This document shows, one piece after another, positions 26,711 to 34,420 of a DNA stretch of 50,618 nucleotides. Each line of letters opens with the position of its first letter. The first letter of the stretch is position 1. The notes beneath the pieces are model-generated. The model was not told the DNA's origin and made no database searches. It worked only from the letters and a program-made list of their open reading frames with translations. The stretch is from CAYURP01 sp964447175 (GTDB lineage: Bacteria > Zixibacteria > MSB-5A5 > SM23-73-2). Location of the stretch: positions 1 to 50,618 of the forward strand of contig CAYURP010000021.1 of assembly GCA_964447175.1 (NCBI GenBank). Direction: 5' to 3'. The translations under genes and the position numbers were made by a program.

Positions 26711-26761
26711 GTGATCTCCTGTTTTTGCTTGGGGGGAGAAGAACTCTCCCCCCAATCCTTT

Positions 26762-27175
26762 CTACTTTTTCTCTTTTTTCCCTTCCTTTTCCAGTTCGCT
26801 CATCCGGGTTTTTACAGCTTTCATCTCCTCTTCCAGATCAGCCAGTTCCTCTTGAAGTAATCCTTTTTCCTCTTCGGGTGTGGGTTGAGGATAGGTTGCT
26901 CCGTAAGGTGGATAAGCCGGGGCATAAGGTGGATAATAGGCTCCGCCATATGGTGGATGTCCATAAAATCCGCCTCTCCCCCACCGGCCGCGTCCTCCGC
27001 CGAAGCCACGTCCCCTTCCTCCGCCTCGGGGGAAACCTCCCCTGCCTAGCCCAAATCCCCCCCAGCCAAAACCGGGGTTCATATACCCTGGCACTGGAAA
27101 GCCGGCACAGTATCCAGCTCTCCGTCCTGTCATAGGTCCTAATCCTGAAGGACCAGTTCTATCTCCTCCTGGCAT
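26762..27175 (-). CDS. DUF5320-type Gly/Pro/Tyr-rich protein with C-terminal coiled coil
   Basis: The protein has 137 residues. It begins MPGGDRTGPSGLGPMTGRRA, a signature of DUF5320 proteins found beside NifX/Mrp genes. The middle is Gly/Arg then Pro/Tyr repeats (YPPYAPAYPPYG). The end is a charged coiled coil (LQEELADLEEEMKAVKTRM). The low-complexity middle hints at a flexible scaffold. The family has no known function. Confidence 0.8.
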   Translation of the reverse strand: MPGGDRTGPSGLGPMTGRRAGYCAGFPVPGYMNPGFGWGGFGLGRGGFPRGGGRGRGFGGGRGRWGRGGFYGHPPYGGAYYPPYAPAYPPYGATYPQPTPEEEKGLLQEELADLEEEMKAVKTRMSELEKEGKKEKK

Positions 27176-27255
27176 TTTGAATGCCTCCTCTCTTTTTATT
27201 ATGATTTACTTTTAATTTTAGCTTATGCTTCATCATCATCTTTCCGTGAAAAAAA

Positions 27256-28068
27256 TTAACTCCTTTCATTTGAGGAACTTGGTTTAAGTTTTTCTATTAC
27301 ACGATCAACTATCTGTGCAAAAATCCTGGAAGTCTGGTTATCCGAATATTGCTGTACAAAAGGCTTACCTTCATCCCCGGATGTGACAATTTCCGGCTCT
27401 ATGGGAATTTTTCCCAAAAAGGGCACGTCCATTTCCCTTGCTGCTTTCTCGCCACCTCCGGTTTTGAAAAGATCAGTTTTTTTACCGCAATGAGGACAGA
27501 CAAAGCCGCTCATATTTTCCACAATCCCCAGAACCGGCATATTCAACCTTTTGGCAAAGTTAACGGCTTTCCGGGAATCCAAGAGAGCTAAATCCTGAGG
27601 GGTGGTTACAATAATAGTACCATCTATGTCTTTTATAAGCTGCACCACAGATAGGGGTTCATCTCCGGTACCGGGTGGGGAGTCGATTACCAGAAAATCA
27701 AGATCTCCCCAGTCCACGTCCTCCAGGAATTGCTTTATAGCGCCCATCTTAAGTGGCCCCCGCCAGATCAGGGGACTATCTTTCTTCTTCAGAAGAAAAG
27801 CCATGGATACTACTTTGAGATTGGTCATGAAGGGTACTGGCTGTATCTTTTTCTCATCACCGGTCAAGACCATATCCTCAATTGCCAGCATTTTGGGGAT
27901 GTTGGGGCCGTGCATGTCCACATCCAGAAGACCTACTTGAAAACCTTGTTGTGCTAACCCAAAGGCGAGGTTTACCGCTACCGTGCTTTTTCCCACTCCA
28001 CCCTTATTGCTCATCACCAGGATCTTGTGCTTTATCTTCTGCATTGACTGATTGGGAACTTTTTCCAT
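27256..28068 (-). CDS. mrp: Mrp/NBP35-type Fe-S carrier ATPase
   Basis: The protein has 270 residues. Walker A SNKGGVGKSTVAVNL, the switch FLVIDSPPGTGDEPLS and the family CxxC in GFVCPHCGKK can be seen. Mrp (ApbC/NBP35) proteins hold a bridging 4Fe-4S cluster between subunits and pass it to apo-proteins. It is the second gene of the run and a normal companion of NifX and DUF134 in anaerobes. Confidence 0.93.
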   Translation of the reverse strand: MEKVPNQSMQKIKHKILVMSNKGGVGKSTVAVNLAFGLAQQGFQVGLLDVDMHGPNIPKMLAIEDMVLTGDEKKIQPVPFMTNLKVVSMAFLLKKKDSPLIWRGPLKMGAIKQFLEDVDWGDLDFLVIDSPPGTGDEPLSVVQLIKDIDGTIIVTTPQDLALLDSRKAVNFAKRLNMPVLGIVENMSGFVCPHCGKKTDLFKTGGGEKAAREMDVPFLGKIPIEPEIVTSGDEGKPFVQQYSDNQTSRIFAQIVDRVIEKLKPSSSNERS

Positions 28069-28113
28069 TTTAATCTACCTCTATTTTTAAGTTTTTATTT
28101 CTGATATCAAATT

Positions 28114-28575
28114 CTATTGAAATCTTCTGTCTTTCCCCCATCTCCTTCCCCTTCTGCCCCATTCTCTGTCCTCCTCAGCTCGATGAATGTTAGTATTTCC
28201 ACAGTTAGGGCAGGAGGCAGGTCTGGGTGTACCGTGAGGAACCTCCCAAATGTTTTCACAGGCATAACACCTGAATATCCTCTCAGCTACCACAAAATTC
28301 CCCCCCTCGATTCTTATAGCTTTAGCGTTTATTATGGCGTCAGATATTTTTTTTCTGGCAGAAGCTAAGACCCTCCCGAAGGTCTGTCGGGAAATCTTCA
28401 TTCTTTTTGCTGCTTCCTCCTGCTCTAATCCTTGCACGTCGCTTAACCTTATGGCTTCATGCTCATCCACAGTCAGGATAACCTCTTCCAGCTGGGATAA
28501 GGGTATTCCTCTGGGTTTGAAATAGGAAACATTGGGCAAAGTCCATATCCAGCGACATCTTCTTGGTCTGGGCAT
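28114..28575 (-). CDS. DUF134 (UPF0251) DNA-binding regulator
   Basis: The protein has 153 residues. MPRPRRCRWI and LTVDEHEAIRLSDVQGLEQE are the DUF134 signature. EEAAKRMKISRQTFGRVL is the helix-turn-helix. A C-terminal zinc-ribbon-like segment follows (CYACENIWEVPHG, CPNCGN), which could sense metal or redox state. The last 20 residues are Arg-rich. It is the first gene of the minus-strand run and has a perfect palindrome just upstream, so it probably controls its own operon. Confidence 0.9.
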   Translation of the reverse strand: MPRPRRCRWIWTLPNVSYFKPRGIPLSQLEEVILTVDEHEAIRLSDVQGLEQEEAAKRMKISRQTFGRVLASARKKISDAIINAKAIRIEGGNFVVAERIFRCYACENIWEVPHGTPRPASCPNCGNTNIHRAEEDREWGRRGRRWGKDRRFQ

Positions 28576-28588
28576 TTTGTTCTTCCTT

Positions 28589-28612
28589 AGTTATGAGCGT
28601 ATGCTCATAACT
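28589..28612. promoter_or_regulatory. Perfect 24-bp palindromic operator upstream of the DUF134 gene
   Basis: AGTTATGAGC (28589-28598), a GTAT centre and GCTCATAACT (28603-28612) form perfect 10-base arms. It starts 14 bases before the DUF134 gene on the minus strand and lies against the -10 box at 28612-28617, a typical place for a repressor site. Confidence 0.75.
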
Positions 28613-28640
28613 ATATACGGCATATTTGACAATTTCTCAA
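28612..28640 (-). promoter_or_regulatory. Likely promoter of the minus-strand ORP-like operon
   Basis: On the minus strand TTGAGA (28640-28635) is separated by 17 bases from TATATA (28617-28612). GGAAG follows before the ATG at 28575. The operator abuts and slightly overlaps the -10. Confidence 0.5.
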
Positions 28641-28746
28641 GTTTTTTTTGATTTATTTTAAAAAAATATTTATGAGTATATTTCAAGATGGAAAATATTT
28701 TTTGGTGTCCTTGGAGATCAAACTGTTTTCTTGATATTACGTATTT

Positions 28747-28770
28747 ATGCAAATATGAACATATAAGCAT
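28747..28770. promoter_or_regulatory. ArsR-type operator, copy 1
   Basis: A 24-base dyad ATGC-AA-ATATG-AA-CATAT-AA-GCAT ends seven bases before the arsR ATG. It covers the -10 of a candidate promoter (TTGATA at 28731-28736, TATGAA at 28754-28759, 17 apart). The same motif recurs at 29116. Confidence 0.7.
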
Positions 28771-28777
28771 CCGGCTT

Positions 28778-29098
28778 ATGATAAATCAGGACTTGATAGA
28801 TTTCGAAGGCAGATTTTTAAAGGCTATTGCCCAGCCCACCCGGCTCAAGATTTTGTATTTCTTAAAAGATGGCGAGAAGTGTGCCTGTAAGATAATTCCT
28901 AAAATGGCTGAGGATCAGTCCAGCGTCTCCAGACATCTGAATAACCTTAAAAACGCAGGTATACTTGAATCCCGCAAGGAGGGGGTATCTGTCTATTACA
29001 AGATAAAGGACAAAAGAGTTTTCTCTATTTTGGGTTTGGTAGACGATATTCTCAAGGCGCAGGTTAAAGAGGAAGCAAAACTGATGAAGGTGCTCTAA
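28778..29098 (+). CDS. arsR: ArsR/SmtB family transcriptional repressor
   Basis: The protein has 106 residues from ATG 28778 (MINQDLIDFEGRF). The earlier ATG at 28688 would put coding sequence through the operator, so I reject it. AIAQPTRLKILYFLKDGEKC and the recognition helix SSVSRHLNNLKNAGIL are typical of the winged-helix ArsR fold. CACKII (ECxCx-like, with a Cys pair at the alpha-3 position) fits an arsenite/thiol-metal site. It should repress itself and the permease through the two matching dyads. Confidence 0.9.
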   Translation: MINQDLIDFEGRFLKAIAQPTRLKILYFLKDGEKCACKIIPKMAEDQSSVSRHLNNLKNAGILESRKEGVSVYYKIKDKRVFSILGLVDDILKAQVKEEAKLMKVL

Positions 29099-29115
29099 TT
29101 TTTTTACTATTTTAT

Positions 29116-29139
29116 ATGCATCTATGTGCAAATAAGCAT
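29116..29139. promoter_or_regulatory. ArsR-type operator, copy 2, before the permease
   Basis: ATGC-AT-CTATG-TG-CAAAT-AA-GCAT matches copy 1 base for base in the outer ATGC and AAGCAT parts and in most of the core. It ends ten bases before the permease ATG at 29150. Confidence 0.65.
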
Positions 29140-29149
29140 AAAAGCTCAT

Positions 29150-30190
29150 ATGAACTTAAATGAAATTGTCCAGAGTGGGATTGAAGCATTACTTGAATAT
29201 TTATCAGCCCACGTTTTGACCTGCCTTATTCCGGCTTTCTTTATTGCCGGAGCAATAGCGGTGTTTGTCTCCCAGGCATCGGTGATGAAATACTTCGGTG
29301 CCAAGGCCAAAAAGATTCTGGCTTACTCTGTGGCTTCGGTCTCGGGGGCGATTCTGGCAGTTTGCTCCTGCACCATACTTCCTCTTTTTGCTGGAATACA
29401 CAAAAGGGGAGCAGGTTTGGGTCCAGCTATCGCTTTTCTTTATTCGGGACCTGCAATAAACATTCTGGCCATTGTATATTCAGCTAAACTCCTGGGTTTT
29501 GATTTAGGCATAGCCAGGGCTTTTGGGGCTGTCATTTTCTCGGTAGTCATTGGTTTGATTATGGCTTTTATCTGGCGAAAAGAGGAGTTTCAAAAAGCGA
29601 ACAATCCAGGTGAGTTAGTTCTGCCTCAAGAGGAAAAGAAGACAAGACCTGAAGGCCTGACTTTGTTTTATTTTGCAGTTCTGGTGGGAATCTTAATTTT
29701 TGGAGCAGCCCAAAAGTGGACTGTGACCGCGGTTCTTTTGATAGTTTTAGGCTTCATCTTATATCGCTGGTTTCAAAAAGAAGAGTTGAGGTACTGGATG
29801 GAGCAGACCTGGGACCTATTCAAAAAGATATTCCCCATTCTTTTAGCGGGAGTTTTTGTAGCTGGAATCATAAAAGCGTTTCTTCCCCAACAGGTGGTGG
29901 AAACTTGGCTGGGAGGAAATGGGTTCAGGGCTACTTTTATAGCCTCGGTCTTCGGAGCTTTAATGTATTTTTCAACTTTGACTGAGGTTCCCATCATCCG
30001 CGCCCTGATGGATCTGGGGATGGGCAGAGGTCCGGCTTTGACCTTGCTTTTGGCCGGTCCGGCTTTAAGCCTGCCCAATATGATTGTAATTGCAGGAATA
30101 ATGGGGATAAAAAAGACAGGTGTATATGTGTTTTTAGTGGTCCTAATGTCAACCATAACCGGAATGATATTTGGCAACTTAATCTCATAG
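29150..30190 (+). CDS. ArsP/YraQ-like (DUF318) membrane permease
   Basis: The protein has 346 residues from ATG 29150. A GTG at 29126 is in frame but lies inside the operator. Eight or more membrane helices. SGAILAVCSCTILPLFAGIHKRGAGLGPA carries the CSC(T) motif, and FGALMYFSTLTEVPII with GPALSLPN forms the second repeat half. The family contains organoarsenical permease ArsP and uncharacterised YraQ. With arsR upstream and a mini-thioredoxin downstream, export of a thiol-reactive metalloid compound is inferred. Confidence 0.85.
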   Translation: MNLNEIVQSGIEALLEYLSAHVLTCLIPAFFIAGAIAVFVSQASVMKYFGAKAKKILAYSVASVSGAILAVCSCTILPLFAGIHKRGAGLGPAIAFLYSGPAINILAIVYSAKLLGFDLGIARAFGAVIFSVVIGLIMAFIWRKEEFQKANNPGELVLPQEEKKTRPEGLTLFYFAVLVGILIFGAAQKWTVTAVLLIVLGFILYRWFQKEELRYWMEQTWDLFKKIFPILLAGVFVAGIIKAFLPQQVVETWLGGNGFRATFIASVFGALMYFSTLTEVPIIRALMDLGMGRGPALTLLLAGPALSLPNMIVIAGIMGIKKTGVYVFLVVLMSTITGMIFGNLIS

Positions 30191-30202
30191 GAGGTATGAG
30201 AT

Positions 30203-30457
30203 ATGAAGATCGAGGTTTTAGGTTCCGGATGTACTAACTGTAGAAAACTTGAGCAAGATGTGAATGCTGCTCTGGCTGAGTTGGGAATTGAAGCTGAAGT
30301 GGTCAAGGTTACAGACCTGAACAAGATTTCGTCATACGGGGTTTTAATGACGCCGGGCTTGGTGATAAACGGCAAAGTCTACTCATCAGGCAAAATTCCA
30401 GTGGTGACGACCTTGAAGAGATGGATAGATGAGGAAGCCAAAAAAGACGTCAAGTAG
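30203..30457 (+). CDS. Small redox-active thioredoxin-like protein
   Basis: The protein has 84 residues. MKIEVLGSGCTNCRKLEQD has the CxxC active site near the N-terminus, then VTDLNKISSYGVLMTPGLVI with the cis-proline. This is the short redox-disulfide-2 type often found after YraQ/ArsP permeases. It starts 12 bases after the permease stop with AGGAGG-like sequence in between, so it is probably a cytoplasmic reductant for the transported metalloid or the permease. Confidence 0.9.
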   Translation: MKIEVLGSGCTNCRKLEQDVNAALAELGIEAEVVKVTDLNKISSYGVLMTPGLVINGKVYSSGKIPVVTTLKRWIDEEAKKDVK

Positions 30458-30499
30458 CCAGTTTAGATGGAGAAGATGGCTAGCAGAGGACTTATTTTG

Positions 30500-31069
30500 A
30501 TGAAGCTTATACTTGTTTCGATTATATTTTGCCTTGTTTTCTGTTCTTCTTCGGGAGCTGAAGTTTTGCAGATAACAACCTCCGGAGAATCTTCAGGGAA
30601 AGTCATCATATCCGAATATCTCTCGAAGATTGATACCCTTTTTGTAATTCACTTTCACCCCACGGTCCAGTGTTCCTGTTGCATAAATGTCAGCAGCTTC
30701 GCCAGGAAGGCATTAGAAAAATTCTACGCCGAGCCATACCAAAAAGGATCCATAATCTTCAGGGAATACGATATCGACAAAGATTCCTCCACAGCAAAAA
30801 AATATGGAATTTCCTGGTCTGCCTTAGGTTTTGAAAAATTTTATGGGGGTGAAAAAGAGTTTAAAGAAATTGACTCTGTATGGGAATTTTGCGGGGAGAA
30901 GGAGAAATTCCTCCTGAATTTCAAAAGAGAAATAGATGAGTTTATTATGAGATCGAAAAAGGCTAAATCTGAATACCAAAATACAAAACAGGATACAGTT
31001 AAACTAAAAGATAAAAAACCAGAGAATATATATCCCCCAAAAAAGCCAGAAAACGGAGGTAAAAATTGA
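30500..31069 (+). CDS. Exported ArsF-like thiol protein
   Basis: The start at ATG 30500 gives a clean leader (MKLILVSIIFCLVFCSSSGA). In-frame ATGs at 30467 and 30476 remain possible. The core FHPTVQCSCCINVSSFARKA has three Cys (CxCC), and FREYDIDKDSSTAKKYGIS follows as in thioredoxin-fold proteins. This resembles the group annotated as ArsF-like in arsenic gene clusters. A Lys/Pro-rich tail ends the protein. It overlaps the next gene by four bases (TTGA). Periplasmic thiol chemistry is inferred. Confidence 0.7.
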   Translation: MKLILVSIIFCLVFCSSSGAEVLQITTSGESSGKVIISEYLSKIDTLFVIHFHPTVQCSCCINVSSFARKALEKFYAEPYQKGSIIFREYDIDKDSSTAKKYGISWSALGFEKFYGGEKEFKEIDSVWEFCGEKEKFLLNFKREIDEFIMRSKKAKSEYQNTKQDTVKLKDKKPENIYPPKKPENGGKN

Positions 31070-31479
31070 AGCTTAAACCAGGAACTTTAGTCATGGGAAT
31101 TTTACTAGTGATAGGAATAACTTTCATCTTAATTAGAGGTCCTTCTGATCAGGCTGGGAAAGGTTTAAAACCTCAACCCACAGCTCAAGATGAACCTACA
31201 AAGAAACTACCGACGCTGATTGACTTGGGAAAAGGGACCTGTATCCCCTGCAAGAAAATGAAACCAATTTTAGATGAGTTGAAAATTGAATACCGAGGAA
31301 AGGCAACCGTAGAAATAATCGACCTTCGATTTGACAGTCGGGCAGCCAGCAAATACGGGATTAGATTAATTCCCACTCAGATATTCTTTGATGCGGATGG
31401 CAATGAAGTGTACAGGCACGAGGGATTCTTGGATAAACAATCCATAATAAATAAATTTACTGAGATGGGAGTACATTGA
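31066..31479 (+). CDS. Membrane-anchored thioredoxin
   Basis: The protein has 137 residues. It starts with TTG 31066, fixed by ACGGAGGT just upstream and the four-base overlap with the previous stop. One N-terminal helix (LVMGILLVIGITFILIRG) anchors it with the thioredoxin domain outside. KGTCIPCKKMKPIL is the active site with CIPC, and LIPTQIFFDADG contains the cis-proline. The next gene is CcdA, its likely electron source. Confidence 0.88.
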   Translation: MKLKPGTLVMGILLVIGITFILIRGPSDQAGKGLKPQPTAQDEPTKKLPTLIDLGKGTCIPCKKMKPILDELKIEYRGKATVEIIDLRFDSRAASKYGIRLIPTQIFFDADGNEVYRHEGFLDKQSIINKFTEMGVH

Positions 31480-31480
31480 T

Positions 31481-32170
31481 ATGGAATCGATCCTGGCAAA
31501 CGTCGCAGATGTAATAAACAATTCCCCTGGCCTGGCTTATCTTTTCGTTTTCCTGGGCGGGTTAGTGTCTGCTTCCAGTCCGTGTATACTGGCGATAATT
31601 CCTTTAGTGATCGGATTTGTGGGAGGTTACTCTGAAGGGAACAAGAAAAAGGCAATTGTGTACTCTTTAGTATTTGCTTTGGGACTGTCCCTAACCTTTA
31701 CGGTATTAGGTGCTATCGCTTCTCTGGTAGGCGGTCTTTTTGGAGATGTGGGTAAGTTCTGGTATTACTTCGCAGCTGCCGTGGCAGTTGTTATGGGGCT
31801 TTATTTGATCGGGGTACTCAATTTTAGACTCCCTCAACCGGTTACATTGAAAACCAAACACAAAGGCATCATCGGTGCCTTTCTCCTCGGCCTTCTATTT
31901 GGGGCAGTCTCTTCTCCGTGCGCCACGCCGGTTCTGGCTGTGATTGTAGCTTTTGTAGCCACGAAGGCAAAAATAGTCTATGGTACATCCTTACTCTTTG
32001 TTTATGCAATAGGTCACTGTGCTTTGATTGTCTTGGCTGGTGTTTTTACCGGGTTTGTGGAAAGCTATGCCAAATCTAAAGGGGTGAGTAATTTCTCGGC
32101 TATCACCAAAAAGATCAGTGGAGTTTTGATCCTTCTGGCCGGGCTTTACATCTTTTATATCAATGTTTAA
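31481..32170 (+). CDS. ccdA: CcdA-type thiol-disulfide transmembrane electron carrier
   Basis: The protein has 229 residues with six hydrophobic helices. GLVSASSPCILAIIPLVIG carries the first Cys of the family, and AVSSPCATPVLAVIVAFVA the second. These two Cys shuttle electrons across the membrane from cytoplasmic thioredoxin to periplasmic thiol proteins. It sits one base after the anchored thioredoxin, forming a clear transmembrane relay. Confidence 0.92.
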   Translation: MESILANVADVINNSPGLAYLFVFLGGLVSASSPCILAIIPLVIGFVGGYSEGNKKKAIVYSLVFALGLSLTFTVLGAIASLVGGLFGDVGKFWYYFAAAVAVVMGLYLIGVLNFRLPQPVTLKTKHKGIIGAFLLGLLFGAVSSPCATPVLAVIVAFVATKAKIVYGTSLLFVYAIGHCALIVLAGVFTGFVESYAKSKGVSNFSAITKKISGVLILLAGLYIFYINV

Positions 32171-32287
32171 CGAAAATGGAGCATTACCTGTCATACCTGA
32201 ATTTGACCAATGTTTTCCTGAGCATACACAAAATTGGGAGAGGAGTTAAAAGACTCTATGCCTGCAAATATGGAAAGGAGTTTGACA

Positions 32288-33357
32288 GTGGAAAATGAAA
32301 GAAAACTCTCCGTATTTGAGAAATACCTCATCGTCTGGGTAGGTTTATGTATAATTGCCGGGACTTTTCTGGGAAAGCTTTTTCCCGGACTTTCATTGAT
32401 TTTAGACAAGCTGTCCATAGCTCACGTTTCGATTCCCATTGCCATATGTCTTTTCTTTATGATGTACCCCATAATGGTGAAAATCGATTTCAGCCGGGTA
32501 GTCAGGGCGGGAAAGACTCCCAAGCCGGTTCTTTTGACCCTTTTTATTAACTGGGGTATAAAACCTTTCACTATGTATTTTATTGCAACATTTTTTTTGG
32601 CATATGTCTTTAAATCCCTCATTCCGGGCACTGAAGTTGTTCGAGGTGATATCGTACCCCTGTACCGGTCCTATATTTCAGGGGCAATTTTGTTAGGTAT
32701 CGCTCCCTGTACTGCTATGGTTCTGATGTGGAGCTATCTGGCTCGGGGCAATGACGCTTTAACCCTGGTGATGGTGGCCATAAATTCTTTGACCATGCTC
32801 TTTGTTTCTATGCCCCCCTGGGAGGTTTTCTTCTAAAGGTGAATAAGATGCCTATCCCCTGGGAAACCATAATTCTTTCAGTTCTGATATATGTGGGAAT
32901 CCCTCTTTTAGCCGGGTATTTCTCCAGAAAGGAGATCATCAAAAGAAAAGGGCTGGAGTGGTTTGAGTCTATCTTTGTTCATAGCCTGACCACTGTTTCC
33001 ATCGTGGCACTTTTGGCGACTCTGGTGGTTTTGTTCTCTTTAAAAGGTGAGATCTTGCTGCAACGGCCTCTGGATATTGGTCTGATAGCTATTCCTCTTT
33101 TTATCCAGATATGTTTCATCTTTATCCTGGGATATTCTCTGGCTCGGTTATTAAAACTGAGCTATGAGGATGCAGCACCTGCTGCCATGATCGGAGCCAG
33201 CAATCATTTTGAGGTGGCTATAGCTACTGCAGTGGTTCTTTTTGGACTGGGATCAGGTACTGCTATGGCTACTGTGGTAGGGGTATTGATCGAAGTTCCC
33301 ATTATGTTGAGCTTGGTTGCCTTCTGTAAAAGAACAAGACACTGGTTTTCTTATTGA
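32288..33357 (+). pseudogene. acr3: Acr3-type arsenite efflux permease split by a one-base frameshift
   Basis: GTG 32288 behind AAAGGAG (32274-32280) is the best start; TTG 32234 and ATGs at 32258 and 32270 are alternatives. Frame one ends at 32836 after VAINSLTMLFVSMPP and then WEVFF. The frame two bases over continues PLGGFLLKVNKMPIPWETI to 33357. This is exactly what an intact Acr3 should read across this point. Adding one C to the C6 tract at 32813-32818 restores a single permease of about 350 residues with ten helices, including the AAMIGASNHFEVAIA block. Acr3 exports arsenite. The break could be a sequencing homopolymer error, a true mutation or slippery expression. Confidence 0.85.
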
Positions 33358-33505
33358 AAGTTAAACCGGGATCAATGTTTATTCAAAATTCTATTCAGAT
33401 GATGAAAGTGTTTGTAGCAGATGGATTTTTAAGAGATTTCTGCAAACGGATCAGATTCAAAAAAGTATAATTTTCGAATGTGCAGATTTACAACACAGAT
33501 TTCTA

Positions 33506-33533
33506 TTGACTTTTAAACATTTTGGATTATTTT
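33506..33533 (+). promoter_or_regulatory. Possible promoter of the DUF1573 gene
   Basis: TTGACT (33506-33511) and TATTTT (33528-33533) are 16 bases apart. A GGAGG site at 33556-33560 serves the ATG at 33567. Confidence 0.45.
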
Positions 33534-33566
33534 TAATAAAAGATAAAACTGCTTTGGAGGCACATC

Positions 33567-34361
33567 ATGAGAAAGTTTTTAGCCCTTATAATTCTTTTTG
33601 CATTTATAGCAATTCTGTCTAACCCCAACCCGATCTCAGGAGCTAATCAACCCCAGAGATCCCCTGAAGTCTCATCCAGAGGTCCCAAAGCTTATTTTTC
33701 TGAGACCTCCTGGGATTTTGGCAGAATTCCTCTGAACTGTGGCGTGAGTCACATCTTCTGGTTGAAAAATGTGGGAACCGATACCCTCAAGATTTTAAGT
33801 GTAAAGCCGGGGTGAGGCTGCACCAAGGCTCCAATAAAGAAAACGGAGCTGGCTGTCGGTGACAGCACTGAGGTCGAACTGGTCTATCACTCCAGTGGAC
33901 ATAAGGGTTCAATTAACAAATCAGCCCGGGTGGTTACCAATGATTCAACTAACAACACTTTGATACTCCGTTTCTCAGCAGAAGCAGGCGGGTATCCAGA
34001 TACTGCTTTTCCTCTGATAATTAGCCCCCCGGATATGGATTTCTCTCCGGTCGATGGAAAGCAAAGAACTAAGATGGCCACCCTGATTCAGAATGTGGGC
34101 AATAAAAAACTAAAGATCACACCAGCAGGTTATCCAGTGGATCTTTTCAGGATTAAATTATCTGATTCTAATCTAAAACCTGGAGAGAAAACCAAATTAA
34201 TGGTCAAACTCAACCGACACGCTGATCTGGAGACATTCGATAAGGCTATTACTTTTGAAATTAACGACGCGAATAAAACCAGATTTTCAATACCGTTGAA
34301 AAAGACACTTTCTACCATAAAAAACATGCAGAAACGACCCGTCAAGAATGCCAAAAGGTGA
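33567..34361 (+). CDS. Candidate selenoprotein: exported DUF1573 protein with in-frame UGA
   Basis: The open frame has one internal TGA at codon 83 (33813-33815) and then stays open to TAG/TGA at 34359-34361, giving 264 residues if UGA is read through. Signal peptide MRKFLALIILFAFIAILSN. The DUF1573 domain runs WDFGRIPLNCGVSHIFWLKN, then VKPG-U-GCTKAP. Family members read ...CGCT... at this point, so the UGA replaces exactly the first Cys and gives a U-x-C pair. AVGDSTEVELVYHSSGHKG and VVTNDST continue the domain, followed by a second Ig-like domain. Secretion and thiol chemistry fit its TlpA-like neighbour. The alternative is a nonsense mutation of TGC to TGA. Confidence 0.65.
33813..33866 (+). 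promoter_or_regulatory. Candidate SECIS-like hairpin just after the UGA
   Basis: Two exclusive folds exist. One pairs GCTGCACC (33817-33824) with GGTGACAGC (33858-33866, one bulged A), with GGCTCC/GGAGCT inside and an apical loop at 33833-33844, 17 bases from the UGA. The other is a perfect GCTGTC-GGT-GACAGC hairpin (33852-33866) whose GGU loop recalls bacterial SECIS elements but lies 42 bases from the UGA, which is long. Confidence 0.4.
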
Positions 34362-34420
34362 GGATGTTTTTAAATCAGTAGTAAAGAATTCATTGTAATA
34401 ACAAGGATGCAATTTCCTTG

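Noticed and set aside
28688..28777. Upstream ATG that would extend arsR by 30 residues
   Set aside because: The extension has no resemblance to ArsR N-termini and would run through the operator and promoter.
33813..33815. Genetic code reassignment of UGA as explanation for the DUF1573 frame
   Set aside because: Many intact genes here end in TGA (for example prfA at 16957), so UGA normally stops translation.
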